Of a DNA stretch of 64,000 nt, positions 59,343 to 64,000 are shown piece after piece. The stretch lies in assembly GCF_021130785.1 (NCBI RefSeq), contig NC_060211.1, positions 25,405,001 through 25,469,000 on the forward strand. Direction: 5' to 3'. The DNA comes from Homalodisca vitripennis (lineage: Eukaryota; Arthropoda; Insecta; Hemiptera; Cicadellidae). How positions within the stretch are numbered: the stretch's first letter is position 1; the number at the start of each line of letters is the position of its first letter. The notes below the pieces were generated by a model. That model saw nothing but the letters and a program-made list of their open reading frames with translations. It had not been told where the DNA came from and ran no database searches. A program made the position numbers and the translations under genes.

Positions 59343-59880
59343 GATGCTTGGCTCTTTAACTCTCAGACGATACTAGTATATTCTGTGTGAGGGCTCATGA
59401 ATACAATTTATGACCACAACCTAAAGTTTCGATATCTCGATTCTCGCTGTCATCCGAATTGTAAGTAGTCCGGCTTCGATAACTTAAATTCTGAGCGTTT
59501 GTAAGTTTTAACAACGCTTCCCACACAGTAAAAGTACAGGATCAGACATCATTCATTGCTCACAGCACTCCATATTCGCACGCTGCCTGCAGTAGGCGTT
59601 GGTAAGGTCACCTTGTTGGCATGCACCGAGTGATTTGATGACGTGAGCCGACCCTCTGGGCAGGACGATGCAGGAGATGATGTCATCTTGTGGGGAGGTG
59701 GTAATCTGTCTCTGCGACGGACGGCCTTTACCACGAGTCTTGTGGTCACCGGGCTATAAATAACCCGGTTCAGTTTATGTAATCCTTCTCCGACTGCTAT
59801 TAATGACACTGTCTTCCTCGTACAGTTATTTCATTAATCATCACATTTTCATTGAAGACTCTTGGAGCAATTGGAAAATT
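59343..59880. other. Spacer
   Basis: No supported gene. The 86-codon minus frame at 59549-59809 has no recognisable motif. Confidence 0.4.
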
Positions 59881-59884
59881 TATC

Positions 59885-60060
59885 ACTAAATGTTAATAAA
59901 AAAAAAAAAAAAATACTTTTCCAAATTGTATTTTTTGACGAGGCCATTCGAAACCATAGGTTTCATCATTTTTTGTGGAGTCGCCTCATGAAACCTTTGG
60001 TTTCGAAAGGCCTCGTAAAAAAAACAATTTGGAAAAATATTTTTTTCATTAACATTTAGT
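59885..60060. repeat. 176-bp near-perfect palindrome
   Basis: Arms: actaaatgttaat (59885) with attaacatttagt (60048); ttttccaaattgtatttttt then gacgaggcc (59917-59945) with its complement (60009-60037); cgaaaccataggtttcat with atgaaacctttggtttcg. The central loop is only about 20 bp. Likely a hairpin MITE. As RNA it would fold into a long stem. Confidence 0.85.
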
Positions 60061-60611
60061 AATATGACATTTTCAGTTAGTGAGAACCAATAACATTTCA
60101 AATTGTTAATTACTAACTTTTATAAAAGGCTTTGACTTTAATTCATTGTAACGATAACGCCTTCTTAAAACCTCTTTGTTTTCTACCAATGTTTTTCGAT
60201 AACTCGTGATAAAAAGATCCTTTGAATGCTGTACATAGGTTTCTTTTGGTCCAAGTACGCTCTCTATTGATTTTGGGTTCAAATGGCAAAACTAAAGGTA
60301 TAAATAAGATTCCAATATTTTAAGGAAACATATTTAAAATATAATATTTTAATCTCATGTAACTTTGTAACCAGAGCATTTAGATATATAAGTTTGTATT
60401 TAATTTGGTACATTATTTAGTTCTAGATAAAATATTGCAAAATAAAAGTAAAAATTGTTTATTAATAAAAGTTTTCAACCAGGAACTTCATATTAACTAT
60501 CTAAAATTATTGTAAAATGTGGGGCTTCTAGGTTTTATAGTTTCTAAAAAATTTGACACCAAAAGTTAAAAAACCTAAACCCTGAAAAATCGTAATAAAC
60601 TGAAACCAACA
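60061..60611. other. AT-rich spacer
   Basis: No supported feature. Confidence 0.4.
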
Positions 60612-60779
60612 CTTGAAAACTGAAAGTAACTTTTCTCCTGCAACATATTTTGAGTTGCCTAGGTCCTTTCCTGCCTCATACAGATCTTCCAGCTTCCTTT
60701 TACACGAGGTTCTTTGCTGTCTTATTGTTTTCTCAAATTCCGTAGCCTTTTCGACTTTCCCAATATGCTCACTGTCCAA
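60612..60779 (-). CDS. Possible exon fragment, charged helical peptide
   Basis: Minus-strand open stretch of about 56 codons rich in Lys/Glu/Arg and predicted helical (HIGKVEKATEFEKTIRQQ ... CKRKLEDLYEAGKDLG), unlike the low-complexity frames around it. It opens at a TTG just after a stop. A cag at its start and a gtg near position 60615 could be splice junctions, but neither has a good context. Family not recognised. It may be a decayed transposon or host exon. Confidence 0.2.
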
Positions 60780-61867
60780 TCATTTCATGGCTTGAAGCAT
60801 GTGGTGTCCTACTTTTAACCCTAAATGTTCTAAAACTTCCTATTTACTAGGGTAGCCTTGATTAGTAGATGTTAACAAAAGATCTTTTTATGACTCGATA
60901 TCAAATAACATTATTTAGGCTCTAGTTAGGATTATGTGATTTTCCTTTAGGCATTTCCTTAGAAGTTCAGGATAAGCAAGATTTCTAAAAATGGGTTTTA
61001 TGGACAATTTTCAAAAATAACCATAAAAACAGAAAATGACCATTTCTTCGACTTTGGCCGCTCTTAACATCGGTCTGATAGGAGAATTGACGAAAAAATT
61101 TTAGAATGAACAAATTTGAAAAATATTAAAATAGTAAGATTTCCTTTAATTGCGGTTTTGGATTCCAATTTCCTTTCATTGCAGTTTTCAAGACAGCTAT
61201 GCAAATTATTACAATTATGGTACATCAGAAATATCAACTGGTAAGCCATAGAAGAGCATTTATCGCATTAAATTGGCATTTAGGTAGAAAAGAATAGATT
61301 CCGTTTTGTTCAAAATTTGGTTTCTGGTGTCGAAACTTGTTGGCGATTCTGTTTTAAGTTTCTATTGTTTGGAATATCCAAGTCTTCTTTACTACAGCTA
61401 TGGGTTAAGTATAATTTACGAAATGAAATCTAAGAACAAGCTTGGATATTCTCTACCATATTACAAATCATTTTTCGCTGGATTGACGGACTTTAAATTT
61501 ACGGGGATAAGCCAGTGTTTTGACACTTGTTAAATATTAATTGTGGGTTACTTTCCGGATACGATAATAGTGTATAGAGGTGCGGTAAACGAGTAGAGCT
61601 AATTTGCATCCTACTTAATAATAACTCGATCCCACAGTATGTAATTTTAGTTTCTGAAGTCAGGAATAATTTGTAGCGGAGTTATCTTTAAGAGGAACTA
61701 GAGCATTATAGATAGCAGTTCCACCACATACCCACGCACCGACAGGAAATTACACTTGTGGTAACACCACCGTGACGTTACTTCCGGTGACAATTATAGA
61801 ACACAAAAATGTTAACAACAATTACCGCTGCACTCTTGTGCGGTTTACACGTGGCCTTTAGTGAAGC
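60780..61867. other. AT-rich spacer
   Basis: No recognisable gene. Short frames at 61064-61533 only. Confidence 0.4.
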
Positions 61868-62583
61868 TTGTTATTCGTGAAGGAAACAGGATTTTTCCGG
61901 ACATTTGCCATCGTTCAGTACAAAAAATCGTAACACTAAGTTTCGAGATCTGCAATCTGATCTCTTCTTCAGGTAAATAACTAACCTAACACATAATTAC
62001 AAACTAGGTTAAAATAAACAAATCATACCAGAGCCTTGTGACACGCATACGTCAAGAATCACAACCACAACAACCTTTTGTGTCAACTTCACTAACACCA
62101 AAGCATGCACCTAATAAAAAACTAAACACAACACTAATCATTAAAACTAAACTACAGAATACAGGTCACGATAGGTCTGTATTCTTCGACCGGCGGTCTG
62201 CATTCTGGCGATCGTCACGGGAGAAACAAGATGGCGGCAAAAAAAGAAGGGAACAGGAGTGGGTCCTTTATTATTATTGGTTTACGCTAGATGGACTTCT
62301 TAAAACCATACTGCATTGGTTTATTGCAAATTTCTAATCTGTTTGATACTTTTGGTTTTATGTTTAGTTCATTTTTCACAATTGGCAACAAAAAAGGCTT
62401 AATCTCAACTTATGGTTGACTTGTGTTATTTACCTGATGAAGAGATCAGATTGCAGATCTCAAAATGTAGTGTTACAGATTTTGTTATCACTGAATGATG
62501 GCAATTAATGTCCGGAAAAATCCTGATTCCTTTACAATCTTTCCATCGTAAAAACAAACTTCAAACAAACAATTGTTATCCGT
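61868..62583. mobile_element. Long-TIR element, most complete copy with flanking direct repeat
   Basis: Left arm (61879-61995: ggaaacaggatttttccgga, catttgccatcgttcagt, cgagatctgcaatctgatct), interior with aactaaactacagaatacag and aagatggcggcaaaaaa, and right arm (about 62420-62572). Flanks ttgttattcgt (61868-61878) and ttgttatccgt (62573-62583) match in 10 of 11 bases, consistent with target duplication. The right end extends to aaaaacaaacttcaaacaaa. No transposase frame. The 99-codon frame at 62038-62337 is interior repeat sequence. Confidence 0.8.
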
Positions 62584-63910
62584 AATGAAATTGGATCACA
62601 TCCATTTATAGTTTAGAAACGTTCAGACGTCACCTCTCAGTCCTAAGGCTGGAAGATAGGATCAAGGAATCCATTGCAAGGATTGTAAGGAGTCCATTGC
62701 AAGGATTGCAAGGAGTCCATTGCAAGGATTGCAAGGAGGTAGCACAGTTTTTGAGAGGTATAAGATAAAGGGCTTTACTTAAAACCCTGCAATGTTTACC
62801 GGAGGTAAAGTTAAAACAGCTTAGTTGTATTCCGAGGTTATTTATTACCTCTGCCCAGGTTACATTCTTAAGCTGCAATTACCCACTTCATACCTGTGTA
62901 GCTTAATTTCTGTACAAACTTTTAACGATGAAAACACGAACACTTTTTTGTCCTTAGTTTTAAGACTAAGAACCGATAGCTAGATTTTCTTTGGATAAGC
63001 ACACAATGTGGGTTTTGTGAAATCGCAATAGGAATTACCTCTAAGAAAGGGTCAATCGTCAATAAAAGAGGTTATCAAAAAGGTAAAAATATAAAATAAG
63101 AAACCTTGTTCATATTTTGTTAACGTAATACTCTTCACACCAACCACTAGACAAGTTATAGTAAAAGTAAAATCATTCCCAGCAAACTCTAAAAAGACTG
63201 ACTTTTTGAATGAAAGAGGGAACATTTAGTCTCTTTGTCTTGTAGTCTGATATTGGTATAACATATTTATGACTTCGTGCCTTATGTTTATGTGTATCAA
63301 GCTGAACAAAATTTGATCTGAAAACCAACACGACTATCAATTTCTTTCTACTGGGGAATTCATTTACCGATTTAAAAAAAACACGAGGTGTTGTGCGTAA
63401 GCAGTGCATGTTGGCTATCGGCTACAGGACTATAGATTCAACCTATTACCAAAATTTGATTTTTCACGTAAAATCGTAATTTGAAAAACTTACATTTTTA
63501 ATATATAAAATAATATTGGTACACTAGAAATGAGACATTAAATGAACCGTTTATAAGATTGTGGAATCAACGACGATGATTCTGCCCGGAAGTAGGATAA
63601 CACGAGGTTCGACCACAAGGATGACCGCGTGGACCACAGCGCTGTTGACGGCGATGTACCACATTAACCTCACTTCCACAGGTTATGGTCACGGTGCAGC
63701 TCATTAAACCAGATCACAAAACAGTCCGCCGGAAACCGGATGATCGTATCAGTACGTAAATTGGGTGTCCATGTTTGGCATCTGAGTGTGGCGGTGCATC
63801 CTGGATGTAGTTGAGTTGTCCACTCCCTCATGGACTAATTGTTATCCATGTAACGATTGTGCTGAATCATTCTCAAGTAATTGGCACTAATGTGGTTAGC
63901 GAACATCGTT
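62584..63910. other. Spacer with a 23-bp triplicate
   Basis: Three units of ccattgcaaggattgcaagg plus agt lie at about 62665-62740. The segment 63560-63900 is GC-richer with no gene recognised. Confidence 0.4.
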
Positions 63911-64000
63911 AGAGAGAGGGAGAGAGCGAGAGGGAGGGAGGAGAGTGAGATTGAAACGGAGGGACGGAGGGAGGGGGGAGTGAAGGAAAGGAAGAGTGAG
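63911..64000 (+). repeat. Purine-rich (GAGAG/GGGA) tract at window end
   Basis: Almost pure A/G to the end of the window (gagagagggagagagcgaga, gggagggaggagagtgag). May continue beyond it. Confidence 0.85.

Overview
This window looks like intergenic, repeat-dominated nuclear DNA from an insect, most likely a hemipteran or relative. The reasons are AT-rich sequence, degraded non-LTR retrotransposons of the CR1/Jockey superclade, several TIR-bounded MITE-like elements, an internal (CCTAA)n tract matching the arthropod telomere motif TTAGG, and no prokaryotic gene organisation. I find no intact host protein-coding gene. Most open frames are short, several of the longest lack an ATG, and those over tandem arrays follow from the repeat period.

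Layout. 1-13 kb: AT-rich spacer carrying a 75-bp minisatellite (1.19-1.98 kb), a long-TIR element (5.4-5.9 kb), a 209-bp TIR element with a telomere-motif core (6.60-6.81 kb), a 42-bp array (7.3-7.7 kb), a 90-bp array (8.6-9.1 kb), a GC-rich island (9.3-9.5 kb) and a 383-bp MITE (11.67-12.05 kb). 13-19 kb: a 3.1-kb satellite of 119-bp monomers, then a 1.1-kb TIR-bounded DNA transposon (17.55-18.67 kb) with the last exon of a transposase-like protein. 19-29 kb: a 34-bp array, a ~110-bp array and a 2.9-kb satellite of 100-bp monomers with CACGTG in nearly every unit, ending at an LTR-like segment. 29-44 kb: four damaged RT fragments from at least two or three non-LTR families, a tRNA-like sequence, and further copies of the long-TIR family. 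44-52 kb: a ~155-bp GC-rich array, a hAT-type MITE with near-perfect 8-bp target duplication, a palindromic copy of the long-TIR family with a 14-bp flanking direct repeat, a large array of 18-19-bp units, and a 370-bp tandem repeat. 52-64 kb: microsatellites, a 54-bp array, a tRNA-shaped insert beside its apparent empty site, a mariner-like terminus, a 176-bp palindrome and another long-TIR copy.

Tandem arrays make up roughly a fifth of the window and recognisable transposon sequence at least another tenth. Parts appear to interact only as mobile-element biology: nested and truncated insertions, non-autonomous elements presumably mobilised in trans, and satellites homogenised by unequal exchange. 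The strongest candidates for something not previously described are the 17.55-18.67 kb transposon, the long-TIR foldback family, the telomere-motif MITE and the tRNA-shaped insert. Organism and family assignments come from recognition alone, without database searches.
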